64,000 bases of DNA from Cantharellus purpuraceus (taxonomy: Eukaryota; Basidiomycota; Agaricomycetes; Cantharellales; Hydnaceae): assembly GCA_025174535.1 (NCBI GenBank), contig JALBUN010000014.1:186001-250000 (forward strand), in the 5' to 3' direction. Positions 10,878 through 21,765 of this stretch are shown here, piece after piece (positions within the stretch are counted from its first letter, which is position 1; the number at the start of each line of letters is the position of its first letter). The position numbers and the translations under genes were made by a program. The notes beneath the pieces were generated by a model, which did no database searches, was not told where the DNA came from, and saw nothing but the letters and a program-made list of their open reading frames with translations.

Positions 10878-12283
10878 TGTATGGGAACTGGTTTTCCCTT
10901 AAAAGATCTTGTTTAAAGTCCCGAAACTGCACAATTTCGCTTCATGGCCTTAAAATATCAGCATATATGTGCTGCTTTCTCTTGATTCAGGGCCATTCAA
11001 ATATTCTCTATTTTTTCATATTTTTTTCAGGAATTTTCCATGCAGAAATGAGTCCACAACCTTGTTGTTCTGCTGGGTGAAGTTTTGGGACCCACATGGA
11101 CCCACAAACCTTCGCAGATGTCAGCAGCTTCAAAGTCAGCCGGAGTCACCTGGACAACTGACTCATTTTCAATCACATGACTCATTTCAATCTCCAACTC
11201 AATCTGGTCACCACTGCCAGTAAATGCTCAATATCTTCACAACCACTGCACCTCCTGACTCCATTTTCAGTGGAGAGTTCAATAGAAGCTGTGCCTACCC
11301 ATAGCTGTGCTGATCATCCCAGGAAATGAAGTATTGACCGAGTTATTTGGGTAATGGTGACTCATGCAATGACTCCTGCCATGACTCATGCTATGACTCC
11401 TGCTCTGAGTCACACTATGACTCCATCCATGACTCATGCCATGAGTCAGAGCAAATCCAAGCAGCTCATTGGCTAGGAAACTTCCACCCCTTTCTCACAT
11501 ATTCCACTAGCTTCCAGTAGTTTCCATCTATTAATAGGTAGAAGTTTCCAGTAGTATTAGTCAGCTCCTGTAAATACAATATAAAAGGAGCCCATTCTGC
11601 CTCTGAATAAATAACCATTTCTACCCCATCATTTGCACATCAGTGTGACTAGAGTGACATACAGTGTCATCCTCTATATCTCAGTAACTGTTGATTGTCC
11701 AGTTCAAGGGTCGCTTACAGTTGTGTAACTGTATTCGATTGCACTCGAAGTAGTGATTGTCCTGCTTTGGGTGTGAGTGTAGTATCTACCTCGCATGACT
11801 ACGAATCTACAGGGTGAGATTGTCTGTCAATAGTCCTGCCATTAGTGCTCTTTGTTTAAGTTACTAGTGTGTACTGCCTTTGCAGAGCATTAGGATCTTG
11901 AACTCGTGTGAAGCAGTTGCTAGACTACTTCACACATCGCTGTTACCTGCTTCAGAGTGCCACTGGTTGGACGGTCGGATTCATCCACCTACTTCCTCTA
12001 GCCTCTAAGTGCATTCCCCTCTTTTTGGAATATCTGGACCCCTAAGCATCTGTGAACTCTAGACTCTGGAAGTCTTATTCATTCCCTACTGCTAAGAAAC
12101 GTATTACCTTTCTGCGTATCGTCTGCATTGACCATTACAACGGATTGTAACCAAAGTACAAACATTAAATCATTTCTGGAGTTGTGCTGCAGTAGGATTT
12201 GATATTCTTCTCAGCTGTTCATTCACGGAATTGTGGTGATTTAGAGTTTGCCCTAACACCATAATTTTGTGGGTTCCAAAACA
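10878..12283 (+). mobile_element. Solo LTR, copy 2 (plus orientation)
   Basis: 1,406 bp, starting tgtatgggaactgg and ending ttccaaaaca, flanked by GCTCC at 10873-10877 and 12284-12288. It interrupts the copia protease-integrase junction. Putative promoter: TATAAAAG at about 11580-11587; AATAAA at about 11606. Upstream of the TATA box are about eleven TGACTC/GAGTCA motifs, eight of them in about 95 bp around 11360-11452. It is the inverted twin of 8034-9439, so both insertions come from the same young family. Confidence 0.93.
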
Positions 12284-12288
12284 GCTCC

Positions 12289-13386
12289 GAGTAAAGTGAT
12301 CGTGTGAAAACCTTTGGGTAAGATGCTTCTGAACCAAACTGAACCGTGACCAGCTACTGGGATACTGTGAGCATCCCCTACAGTGATCGTTTTGTGTGAG
12401 GTCGCAGGGGTGTAGGTGGTGAAGAAACTCCAGTCACAAAACATGTGGGATGTCGCACCACAGTCCAATATTAACTTGGCCGATGTAGGTGTTTCTCCTG
12501 CCATGAACACGTGTCCTATCTGACGTTCACCTAGTTCTTGCAGGTTATTAACGGTGAGGTTAGCTGTGCCTCCACCGCTCTTTTTCTTCTTCTCTTCCTC
12601 TTCATGCTTGGGGCATTTGCTGACCCAGTGACCTTTCTCATGGCAGTAACGACATTCATCATCAGGTTTTGGTTTAGCTCCGGTCTTCTTCTTTTTGCCA
12701 TCACCACCGTTTTTCTTCCCAGTCAATAGGGCAGTTTCACTGGACTTGCCTCTGGAGCGACGGTTGGCTTCAGCAATGAGTGTGCTGCTGACAGTTACGG
12801 AGGTGAGTTTTGATGATTCCAGACCAAACAGCTGGATTTTGATGACGTCCCAAGATTGGTTGTGAGGGAGCAAAAGGATGAGTGCTTGAGCGATGTGTAT
12901 ATCAGGGAGTGTCTCTCCCACTGCTGTAATTCTCTGTCTGAGGTCAAGCATAGTAGCAATGTGGTCAGCCATGGAGTTCATCTCTACGTACTTCCGAGTA
13001 TATAGTTCCTCAAAGTAGTAGTGGACATCTATCCATTGCTGATTGGTCATGTACATGTCATGCCACGTGTCCCACATCTGCTTTGAAGTTTGGGCCTTCG
13101 AAACATGTGGCCATTGAGAACTCTCAGTGGCACCCTTCATAAGACCCTGAGCCGCCTGATCGTGCAGCAACCAGTCCATGTGTTCCTTCCGTTTGAGTTT
13201 CCATTCTGCAGTAGCCACCTTTGCACCGGATGGCATTTCCAGACAAGTCTCCATACCATTGACTATGAGCCAAAGGTAGCGAGATTGCAATGCAGCTTGC
13301 ATGTGCTCGGCCCAGAGCGAGTAGTTCTGGCCATTGAGCTTCAGAAATTTGAAGGCATGCGATTCTGATTCGCTGGCGGGGCCCAT
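12289..13386 (-). pseudogene. Copia Gag and protease
   Basis: An open frame from ATG at 13386 that reads into the solo LTR and stops there (total 377 codons; the native part ends at about 12289). Residues 1-220 are the copia Gag N-terminus (FLKLNGQNYSLWAEHMQAAL, typical Trp/Tyr spacing; UBN2-like). About 245-258 is a CCHC zinc knuckle, CRYCHEKGHWVSKC. About 307-315 is the aspartic protease site LDCGATSHM. The ORF is otherwise clean, so it is better preserved than pol. The start codon lies only 4 nt inside the 5' LTR, which is unusual because a primer-binding site must overlap it. Confidence 0.88.
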
Positions 13387-13390
13387 AACC

Positions 13391-13528
13391 TAACAACTTA
13401 GGCAGGCAGAGACTGGAGTTCAGCAGAAAGAGCGTGAACTCCAGTAAGCGCTAGAAAATTGTTTATGGCCTGCCGAGTCGTGGACCCATAGGAGTCCACG
13501 TTGAGGGCGAGTCGTATGATCTTCGTCA
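13391..13528 (-). repeat. Copia 5' LTR
   Basis: 138 bp; element strand begins TGACGAAG and ends GTTGTTA. Very short for an LTR but bounded by the ATAGA target duplication and directly next to gag. Confidence 0.88.
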
Positions 13529-13533
13529 ATAGA
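13529..13533. repeat. Target-site duplication ATAGA (right)
   Basis: Pairs with 6171-6175. Confidence 0.85.
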
Positions 13534-13865
13534 TAGTGATTTTGAGCAGCTTCGTGAGCACAGTGCAACCTATTTGACAATAACCGCGTATTGAAAACAC
13601 CTCAACTTCAGTCGTTGCAATAATCACCTTCATTCAGTCGTTGGATCCTGATAACACTTCTGTGAAGCTGTGTTAGTCATCCGGGCAACTTGTAGTGAGG
13701 TTCATCGCGATCAAATGCATTCAATAACTTTCGACAAAATGCGTCCACTCGAAGAAGTATTAGAAGGTCATAAAGCTTGAAGACGTCTCAGAAGCTGTGT
13801 CCGAAAAGTCACGGTTGTGCGCTGCGTAGCAACAGGACAGGACAAGACAAGAGTAGCACCACAGA

Positions 13866-14240
13866 TCAGGGATGGGACGACCTTGGTGTAAGATTTGATA
13901 GAACTGTACGGACAGACTCAGGACTGAATGGTTCAAAATTCCCCACTCGACGAGGTCGGACTCGGCCTGTTCCAGTGATTGATCTTCGGCGACTGAGATG
14001 GTTCGTTACACGAAATACGGTGATAGGCTCGTATATCCATTTTCCCGCGTTCTGATGCCAGCCGGCCCAGTTCGTGTCGTTCGAAGGATCTTTATACGTC
14101 CAGTGGAGGGAATGATCGGGTGCGAGTATGAAGGCATTGATACGGTTTGGAGTGAGGGTGACCATGGTACTGAATGTTCAGGTCAGCATGCTGATGTGCA
14201 TATGCCGCAATTACCTTTAGAGAAAGTGCAAGATGCCGAT
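13866..14240 (-). pseudogene. Second PLL-type lectin fragment
   Basis: The minus strand from about 14165 reads TLTPNRINAFILAPDHSLHW, then a GWHQNAGKWIYEP turn, one to two blades of the same propeller family as 5017-5877. It then degenerates into low-complexity basic sequence without a stop-bounded gene structure. Too short and isolated to be functional. Confidence 0.5.
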
Positions 14241-15480
14241 TTGGTTTAATCCTGGATCCCATATTTTATAATCATGGAATGAGACATGCACCATATAGCC
14301 CCACGTCTCTGTACTTTCCATATGGCACTGTCATGGGGTTGAAACCGCACTCAACCCTCCACATCCTAACCATTGTTGTGCGAGAAGGCGACGGACCTCG
14401 TGATATCTGGAATCTCCACCTTGCTCTCATCTGGCCCGTCGCTGGATTCCATGCATGTCTGAACCGTGTTGTCCCACGACCCAAATACAACATGACTACC
14501 ATCACGCAAAAAGGCCACTGATAGATCATTCTTTATAATTTCAAAGATGGGAGATATACATTACTCATATTTCTTTAATTTATCTTTTTTAAATATAATT
14601 TATAATGATTTAAAGTCACCCCATCCGAATGCCGATACAGACTGACCTTGCTCTTCGTGTCACAGCTCCATATTCGGAGGGTCTTGTCATCTGATCCAGA
14701 TACAACACGACCTCCGTCATTGGAGAAAGGCAACGGTCCACACGCCATTCACATTCTACCGTGTCCGTCAGGTGGTTCCAGACATAAACTAGGCCGTCCC
14801 CAGTCCCGACCACAACACGACTACCGTCACGCGAGAAAGGTGGCATCAGTGTCGGCTGCCTGTAGAGGGTGTATTTCGGACTTTCTGTCATTTTGTTAGT
14901 CATGCTCTGCGTTACTCTCTTTGTGAGACACTCTGATCTCAATGCGAAGCATGTGTTATGGTGCAAGGTGACGCTGCAGACCAGATTTTCCCAAGACATA
15001 CATGGCTATATCACTGATGTGTGCACATCCTTTATAAGAGCTCATCATCTAGAGTCCAATCTCACCGTGACTCTGTTCACCACTACTTGATCGCATAAGC
15101 TTCTGTTGACTCCAAACCTTCCTTCCATAGGATGCATCATCTGAGCATACTCGTCATTCTCACTACGGATTTGGATGGTGTTGGACATATATACCGACGT
15201 GCCATACTAAACATGCGGGGAGCATTTCATATCCAGGATCACAACGTGTCCCGGTCAAGAATCTTGCAAGCACACCGTTGACCTATACTCGCCCGCCAGA
15301 AGTTCCGGTATCGAGGGGGTATCCAGCAGCTATACAGTGCGTGTTCACCAATTATCCAGTCCTTATTCTCGGGTATAGACAAGATGTAGGGTGTATCGTT
15401 TGTCGCCCCCTGGTCAGCTGGATCGTAAATGTGAACCTGGCCGAAGTTAAAAGCTAAAATCCCTTCAAATATTCTCCTAG
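14240..15480 (-). pseudogene. WD40 (NACHT-WD type) fragments
   Basis: Short minus-strand pieces in changing frames match WD40 blades: PPFSRDGSRVVVGTGDGLVY and VWNHLTDTVE near 14810-14865, a GSDDKT-like blade near 14650-14720, and another near 14400-14500. At 15239-15480 a piece containing LYSCWIPPRY resembles the end of mushroom NACHT-WD40 (NWD) proteins. That end piece lies upstream of the blades on the same strand, so this is scrambled debris, not one gene. Repeats of the phrase 'hydrophobic-G-S/T-x-D-G' are the main evidence. Confidence 0.5.
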
Positions 15481-15498
15481 ACATCCATAAGTGCCTGT

Positions 15499-18400
15499 CT
15501 ATTGCAAGACCCGGGTGCACCTATCACACAAAGTCGCCTCTTCCTTACGGGAGTAATTCCAACAACGAGGGCATTTGTGTTCACCAGAGGGCCGTACGCG
15601 AATGTTGATCATTTCATCGTGTCCTTTACGGAGTTAGTATTTTATTCGGGGTGTATCTTATAAAAGAGATTTATCTTCGAGTTCCATAGTCATCGAGCGC
15701 AACCACTTCGCAGCATCAACTCCCAAGCTGCCTTCGTCAATTATTGTCACCTCCGATACGATGAACAAGGTATTAAGAATTGATTCTTGGGCGATGCGTC
15801 AGTAAAGACAACAGCGAGTAACCAACTAGATATTCCACCTTGCTCTTAAAGGATTGCGAGACGCTCAGGTTCCGCATCGTTCAAGGAACACAAGTCGCCT
15901 GGAATGATGATATCTACACCAGCTTCCAAAGAGCTCCTAATTAGCCTGAAAGAACACATTAGACCAAAAATCATAAACAATTTGAAGAAGAGTTACATAC
16001 TTGTCGATACGCGCCTGCTTAAGCAGTAACATTACGGTCTCTCTGACAGCAAGAAGTTGTTTCATCTTTTTCAATTTTCGAATCATTCCATTTCTCCCTG
16101 AAACGATACTCATAAACGAAAGACAAACAAATGTTTGATATCTTTTGCCTACCATTGATTGCCACCCTTCGGAGAACACGGAAGGTTGATTTTCTGCTGT
16201 AGACTTAAACCGTGGGGCGCATCGTTAATCTCTTCGGCTAGATGAGGCAAGATGGGAGCCATGACCATCTTCATCGTATGAAGAATCTGATACAGATGAA
16301 TGCCATTACTGACGAGAATGATGAGAAGGAAGCAAACCTCGTTCATCACCCAAGTGACACTCCTTCGTTGTGGGGATTCTATAAAGTCAGCGTATAAAAT
16401 ATCTTTGGTAATGTCTAGATAAAAAGATGACAGACTAACTTTTGCAAAACCATCTAAGGTAGAGACCACTGCGAGGGAGTGACAAATCAGAGTGTGCACT
16501 AGATTAGACTTTCAGGGATCATCCGTACCTTGGGCAAACCGATAGCCTGCATAAGCATTCTTGGATGATTTTTCAAGTTGATAGAGCTCAAACATCATAT
16601 ACCGGTCCATCTTGAACCAAGAGATACCCTATCAGTTAAATCAGTTCTGTAGGATTATAACTTACAAGGCTCATTTCATGGATGAGTGAGTTCGAGTCAA
16701 GGTTAGAAGACTGGGACAGGTTCCCAAGCATGAAGCGGGCAGAGTTTCTAATTGTTCTGAGAGATTCCACAGTCTTCTGAATTATGATAGGACCAGCCAT
16801 AGTATCGCGCCCATAATTCACAGTCGCTGCCCAGAGGCGCAATGCATCTGCTCCATGTGCTGGCTCCGTTTTTTCATTCTAGAAAATGCACCGTTGACAT
16901 GGGATATCCGGAGTCAATAGACGTGCCCACGTACTTTCCCGCCTTCAACAATGGTCATTGGACTGATCACGTTTCCAAGCGACTTACTCATCTTTCTTCC
17001 CTCTTGATCAAGAACAAACCCGTGGGTAATAATTGTTCCATAAGGCTGGATGGAGTACCTATCAACCAAAGCATCGATTTGCTTTCCGTGCCATTTGGCT
17101 GAAGAACCGACAGCGGTGAGTAATGACGACTGGAACCAACCTCTATGTTGATCGGAGCCTTCTAAACAGATATCTGCGATAGCCCTCGACTTTGGTCTCC
17201 ATTCATACTTCTGGGAGGAAGAGACTCGGCCAAACCCATCCACGATGTCCCACTGTCGAACCAGACATCCATCGTGTCGTCGCTCTTTGTCCAGAACACA
17301 TGGCCATGCTCTTCCTTTAATCCGGGGCCTATGAAATCGTCGACAGGGTCAAACCACCAGTGTTCGATTCCATCTCGTTCCAGGACTCGTATATATATTC
17401 GAGCGTGTCAGGTGCCATCACAGCTTCACCGGTCGCATCGTTGTATAGAGCAGGGATGGGAACACCCCATGGGCGTTGACGGGAGATGCACCACTCCGAA
17501 CGATTTCGGACACATGCTTCCAAACGATTCGAGCTAGGAAGGTATGAGGCTTAGGTGCACGTACTCAATCGAGGACTCACTGTTTTCAGGAAAGAATTTG
17601 ACCATCTGGAGCATATCCAGGGCCACCGTCTTGACATGACTCAAGTCTGCAAACCATTGCGAGGTGGCGCTAGAAGCTATCTCACATAACCAAAGTTGCT
17701 CGTTGAAAAGTGACTTCGGGAGCGCTCACGTAACAATCACTGGTGTGTGCATTTTCCAGTCATAGGGGTATCGATGTTTGATCTCCCCTCCTTTGAGGAG
17801 CCTCCCGGACTCTTTGAGAATATAGATGACTTCGGTGTTACCGTCAGTCAATATCTGCTTGCCAGTCAAACGCGCCCCCACGCTCCCAGATAGCTAGCTT
17901 GCATTCTTGACTGCTTCTGCGGCGAAAGTCCCCTCCAGTCTCACAAGGCACAGGAGCCCTGCACCTACATCACCATTTTTCCTACTTTTTCCAGAAAAAA
18001 GGTTCTCTAGAAAGGCATGATAGTCCTCTGCACCATGTGCTGGAGCACAGTGTACCAGCCCAGTATCAGAAAGAGAATTCACATGAGCGGCATGTATCAC
18101 GGGAAGCGATTCGTAAGGACTGCCACGCGTTTGAAAAAGGGCAGTGTACCGGGAGCGTCGTAGGTCGCAGCCTTGTGACGATTATCTTACATCAGAACTG
18201 CAAAACGGCACAATGAGAGGACGACTAACCTTTTAGATGGTATAGATCAGTGGTATCTCCCAGAATGCTATGCAACGATGGGAGGCAATCTTGGTCAACA
18301 ATGAAAAGCTCTCCAGTGTCATTCTTCTTCACGACGGAGTAATCTAGGTCAGAATGAATGGCGATGCCCTGCAGAATTGACATGACGTTGGCCGACGAAC

Positions 18401-19348
18401 AAAGCAGCTGACTCTCACCATGTTTGTTGAGAGTGTCCAGGGTGTGGTTGTCCACACAAGTAGGTTAACCACGAGATCAGGGCTATGTGGAGCGATGATC
18501 TCCCGGAAGTGGTCGCTCATACCATCTAGCCTGCACTCGTACGCAACGTATGATTGTCTACGTAAATGAGTTCTGCCTCTGCAAGTGCAGAACGTGATGA
18601 TGGAGAGTAGTATACTGGACGATAGTGACGGTAAATGAGACTTGGTAGGGAACTCAAGCGTCAGCCATTGCCAAGATTGTGATACACAAGTATACCGTTT
18701 TCGACAAGACTTTTGAAAACGCGGAGTTGTCGTATTTCAAAATCATGGTCTGATAGTGAGCTCGGTTACGAATTATATTACCTACGGTTGGGTGTGCTGA
18801 CCCATTGTACGATAAGATCCACGGTCACTGGTCCAATCGGCTATGATGCCCAACTTTCGAAACTCTGGCTTTTGAACAGTGATTTCACAATTCGCCGTCT
18901 GTCGGGCCAATGTACGAATTTGAGACGGGGGGCAGAGAACGATGGCTAGCCTGGACAGTTTGTCTTAGTTAATGTTGTGTGAGACTATGTAGAATCCCAA
19001 TCACACCAAGTTCTTTGAGAGCTTTGTTCTCAATAGGTAACCCATGACAGTCCCATCCATGGACATAGCTGCATGAAAATGAGAAAAGCGCGTGAAATAT
19101 ATGATCGAGCGAGAATCTCACTGCACTCGATGGCCAATCAAAACATGAAATCGGTTGATTATATCCTTCAATATTTTATTTAATGTGTGACCTTTCGCTG
19201 GCGTCAATGAAAGATGGAAGACATATTGTTTGTGACGTACCCATATGCAAGCTGCCATTGGCATAATCTGTAAGAGAAGCACGAGATTGGAGTTATTGGT
19301 CAAAACATTTGATTGATCCCTGAAAGAATCGTCTCCCAATGCGTTCAA
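15499..19348 (-). pseudogene. ISM1: Mitochondrial isoleucyl-tRNA synthetase, decayed
   Basis: A class I IleRS of mitochondrial type spread over many short exons. In order: ANGSLHMG/HTLNKILKD (HIGH site, split by an intron) near 19150-19270, [86 protein letters not shown] (KMSKS), the anticodon-binding part (LRLWAATVNYGRDTM, ILPHLAEEIN), and the C-terminal zinc pair CPRC/CDRC ending at TAG 15499-15501. Normally it charges mitochondrial tRNA-Ile. The gene lacks its N-terminal ~50-60 codons. It also has frame breaks not explained by introns: an expanded TA run at 17390-17400, near DSGTSW (~17240), at ~16060-16085 and ~18540, plus a TAA near 15842. A working copy presumably exists elsewhere. Confidence 0.8.
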
Positions 19349-19498
19349 TCACTTGGAGCTCGGAGTGTATATAGCTCCGCGTAAATAATGCAGCTCCGAG
19401 GCTCCGCTAGACAACTGCCACCGCGATTTCTCACCATGAGAGGTACGGAGCATCTCCAAACATGGTCCGTACTTATTGATTATCCCTCAAGCCGGTGC

Positions 19499-19521
19499 CC
19501 CCCCCCCCTTCTCCCCCCCGG
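19499..19521. repeat. Cytosine homopolymer-like tract
   Basis: Runs of 10 and 8 C separated by ttct, between the decayed IleRS and GPN1 genes. Confidence 0.7.
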
Positions 19522-19660
19522 CCTCCAGGAATCTACACCCATTGTCGCCTCTACAGTTGTGCATTCAATCACTCCGTGTACGTGCTTTGACAGCCTTGCC
19601 TCTCTGTCGGTTTATGACCTCCTTGAAGTCGAATATACATGATCTCACTACAGTTGTCAC

Positions 19661-20935
19661 ATGGCGGGATCTGGGAAGCCCGCCTTCGTGCAGCGGCTCA
19701 ACTCGCATGTCCATAACCTCGCCAATCCTTCCGCTTCTCAGTCTCCTCCTACACCTACCTCGGACCCCACCAAACTTTTGCCAAAACCACCCTACATCAT
19801 CAACCTTGACCCTGCAGTTACCAATGCACCATTTGAGGCGAACATTGATATTAGAGACACTGTGGATTACAAAGAAGTCATGAAGCAGTGAGTAGTTCAG
19901 CAGTGGAGTGGCTGGGAGTAAATTGCATATGATACCAATGTATACATGCAAGGTATAATCTGGGCCCGAACGGAGGTATTCTGACCGCGCTGAACCTCTT
20001 CACCATGAAATTCGACCAAGTTCTTGATCTCGTCGAGAAGCGTGCTGATTCGCTCGAGTATCTATGTCTTTCCCCCCGTCGAAACATCTACGATCCGTCC
20101 CGATAGCTTCATTATTCTTGACACTCCAGGAATTGAAATCTTTACATGGTCAGCGTCTGGGTCCATTATAACGACGCTGCTGGCATGATCTTACTCAACT
20201 ATCATTGCCTACATTCTCGATGCAGCACGCTGCACGCGTCCTGCCACTTTCATGTCTAATATACTTTGCGCGTGCTCGATCCTGTACAAGATGCAATTAC
20301 CTCTCGTGGTTGTCTGTAACAAGGTGGATGTTATTGGCTATAAAGAGGCGGTAAAGATGGAGGGATGGATCAGGGACTTTGAAAACTTCCGGGAGGCTCT
20401 GGAGGAGGAGAGGGAAGCGGAAAGAGGAGGGGGCTATATGGAGAGTTTAATGCATTCAATGAGTTTGGTGCTTGATGAGTTCTATAAGGACATTTGAAGA
20501 CCATGTGTACAGATTACTAACCATTTAGACTGCGATGGTATCGTCATTCACGGGCGCGGGATTCACGAAGTTCTTTTAAGGCCGTTGAGACAGCGGGAGT
20601 TGAGTACGAGACGTGCGTCACGTCCTGTTTCCTTACTGTTGTGATATTTTGATTGTTGTTGCTTTCAAGTGTATACATGCCAGAGATGGAACGCGTAACC
20701 AAGCAGCGGGTGCGAGTTCTCATATCCGTTCTTATTTCCCAACTGCTCACTATATCGACATTACGCGCTCAGAAAGCATCCCTCGCTGCTAAAAAGCAAG
20801 AGTCGCTCAGCCGGTTCATGCGCGATCTTAGTGTCGACCCAATCGTCCCGGCTTTGAGGAGTGGGGAGCGGATGCAGAAGGGAACGAGGACGATGACGAA
20901 GACGAGGAAGATGACAATGGAACAAGGTGACACCC
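19661..20935 (+). pseudogene. GPN1: GPN-loop GTPase 1 (Npa3/XAB1), decayed
   Basis: The family assembles and imports RNA polymerase II. Recognisable pieces: [13 protein letters not shown] (P-loop, with Pro where Thr/Ser is expected after GK), [20 protein letters not shown], the GPN loop in YNLGPNGGILTALNLF, ILDTPG, FTWSASGSIIT, NKVDV, EFYKD, SSFTGAGFTKFF and the acidic tail. Defects: no coding upstream of the P-loop Met, a 3-nt deletion that removes the Gln of DTPGQ at 20130/20131, TGA at 20186-20188, one extra T at about 20573-20578, and a 1-nt deletion near 20841. Introns are otherwise at plausible sites. It is divergent from the decayed IleRS, 312 bp away. Confidence 0.8.
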
Positions 20936-21019
20936 CTTCCTTCGGAAGGATCCACCAAGGGGTTCTGATGTTTGGTCAAAATTCACATGTAAATCATAAA
21001 AGTATCGATGAAAATTCAG

Positions 21020-21391
21020 TCGGCTGATACGTGGCAAGTGGTCGGGAAACTGCTTTCCTTTCTAAAGCTCTTCGAAACCCCCTATTCGAATCCAAACTTT
21101 ATAGATATGTGTGTACATAGCTTGTTCGTCGACAACGTCGAAGCCTTTGGTAGGAGACGATGCTCTGAAACACATGTTTTGCAAAGAGGTGGGGAATTTA
21201 CATGACGAGAGCAGGATCCGGCGCGGGAGTGTTGTGGATGCACGGACATCGCAACCTAGGCGTGGGTGTGGGTGTGAGAGCATGCGCAGTTCGAGGCCGT
21301 GTGCAAGCATTGCAAAGGTGGGAAATTTGCGTGACTTGAACAGGAGCGGAGGCACCAGGACGAGTATGCTCGATTGCACCTTCGCCTTCTT
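21020..21391. other. No recognisable gene
   Basis: Open frames of about 100 codons exist on both strands but show no family resemblance; I leave this stretch unassigned. Confidence 0.35.
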
Positions 21392-21765
21392 AAGGATTTA
21401 CAACTGAGCGCGAGACTTCAGTTCACATAACAACGAAAACTACTTGATGGTGGGAGTGGATGAACGTGGCGGAAGAACGAAGAGTGCAAGGATTTACAAC
21501 TGAGCGCGAGAATTCAGTTCACCTAACAACCAGAACTACTTGATGGTGGGAGTAGGTGAACGTGGCGGAAGAACGAGGAGTGTAAGGATTTACAACTGAG
21601 CGCGAGACTTCAGCTCACCTAACAACCAGAACTACTTGATGGTGGAAGTGGGTGAACGTGGAGGAAGAACGAAGAGTCTAAGGATTTACAACTGAGCGCG
21701 AGGCTTCAGTTCACCTAACAACTAGAACCACTTGATGGTGGGAGGGTGAGCGTGGGAGCAAGGAG
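21392..21765 (+). repeat. 96-bp tandem repeat, four units
   Basis: Units begin aaggatttacaactgag at 21392, 21488, 21584 and 21680, an exact 96-bp period, with a few substitutions each. Each unit includes the 40-bp motif seen singly at 313 (inverted), 4525 and 32192 (inverted), plus a gaacgtggcggaagaacga segment. Confidence 0.9.

Larger units (their letters stand above)
6176..13528 (-). mobile_element. Defective Ty1/copia retrotransposon, minus strand
   Basis: Short LTRs (6176-6380 and 13391-13528) bound a minus-strand element with 5-bp target duplications ATAGA at 6171-6175 and 13529-13533. Reading the minus strand, the order is gag, protease, integrase, reverse transcriptase, RNase H, which is diagnostic of Ty1/copia (Pseudoviridae-type). 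Pol carries in-frame stops and frame changes, and two solo LTRs of another family (8034-9439, 10878-12283) are inserted in it. Without those insertions the element would be about 4.5 kb. The purine stretch GAGTGGGAG directly abuts the inner edge of the left (3') LTR and is the likely polypurine tract. Confidence 0.93.

Noticed and set aside
8034..12283. The inverted 1.4-kb repeats as terminal repeats of one DNA transposon carrying the integrase segment.
   Set aside because: Each repeat has its own different 5-bp target duplication and TG...CA ends, and the loop is continuous copia pol on both sides.
16100..19350. Reading all IleRS frame changes as introns.
   Set aside because: Several breaks (TA run at 17390, DSGTSW, KIEKD) have no donor/acceptor pair that restores the family sequence.
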